Assembly: GCF_937616625.2 (NCBI RefSeq)
Contig: NC_065575.1
Coordinates: forward strand, 7,385,501-7,449,500
Reading direction: 5' to 3'
DNA length: 64,000 nt
Source: Mercurialis annua
Lineage: Eukaryota > Streptophyta > Magnoliopsida > Malpighiales > Euphorbiaceae
Part shown: piece by piece, positions 63,840 through 64,000 of the stretch
Layout: each line of letters begins with the position of its first letter
Position numbering within the stretch: position 1 is the stretch's first letter
Notes under the pieces: model-generated
Seen by the model: the letters and a program-made list of their open reading frames with translations, nothing else
Databases searched by the model: none
Told to the model about the DNA's origin: nothing
Translations under genes and position numbers: made by a program

Positions 63840-64000
63840 TCATTTTGGCAAAATATGTATTTGGATCCTTTTACTATTATACTTTTATGAATTGGATCCT
63901 TCTACTATAATTTGTTGAAAATTTGAGTCCATGCACTTTTAATTTTATAAATATTAAGTCCCGATGTCACATAACTGAAGCGTGTCTACTCCACGCGCCG
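63840..64000. other. Repeat-like sequence at window edge
   Basis: GGATCCTTTTACTAT and GGATCCTTCTACTAT recur about 40 bases apart, ending near CCACGCGCC. It reads like the edge of another MULE-type non-autonomous element truncated by the window. Confidence 0.3.

Overview
The window is nuclear DNA from a flowering plant, almost certainly a eudicot. It is AT-rich, the genes carry many GT-AG introns, the proteins match plastid and plant-specific families, and the intergenic space is packed with plant transposons. I cannot name the species. No prokaryotic, organellar or CRISPR-like sequence is seen.

Eight cellular genes are supported. From left to right they are: a two-domain LEA_2 protein (minus, 1033-1989, with a 5' UTR intron and an ABRE/DRE-rich promoter near 3.2 kb); a chloroplast RAP-domain protein (minus, 4048-7633); a single-exon DUF6598-like protein (plus, 22314-23414); an APS2-type ADP-glucose pyrophosphorylase homologue with degenerate catalytic motifs (minus, nine exons, 28217-31435); plastid 4-hydroxy-tetrahydrodipicolinate reductase of lysine synthesis (plus, eight exons, 33676-37265); poly(ADP-ribose) glycohydrolase (plus, eleven exons, 48439-54263); an MRL7/NCP-type thioredoxin-fold plastid regulator (plus, five exons, 56410-58143); and an EIF1AD-like OB-fold protein (minus, three exons, 58563-60034). 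A ninth, unrecognised gene encodes a secreted Cys-containing protein (minus, two exons, 61383-63727). I assembled the exons by hand from homology, splice sites and phase. Every joined multi-exon coding region has a length divisible by three.

The rest is mostly mobile DNA, much of it with intact boundaries. At 7902-15397 lies a Pack-MULE with long inverted ends and a perfect 9-bp target duplication. It carries a broken carboxylesterase fragment and is itself split by a young Ty1/copia retrotransposon (8300-14249, target duplication CCAAT). At 23605-27926 is a CACTA element with perfect 30-bp ends that carries exon fragments of at least two host genes (FKBP-type and DUF3326-like). There are also a 5'-truncated LINE, several small MULE-type elements, a Stowaway MITE, a hAT-like MITE, a family of short Helitron-like elements and a very short tRNA-derived SINE family.

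Between the reductase and PARG genes, degenerate pieces of PARG (39.1-41.8 kb) and of the reductase 3' end (41.8-42.5 kb) lie in the order expected from an old tandem duplication running from the last reductase intron to PARG exon 9. Several neighbours here (RAP, PARG, MRL7-like; LEA_2, reductase) are, from memory, also close neighbours on Arabidopsis chromosome 2, so the window appears to be an ancestral gene block expanded by transposons.
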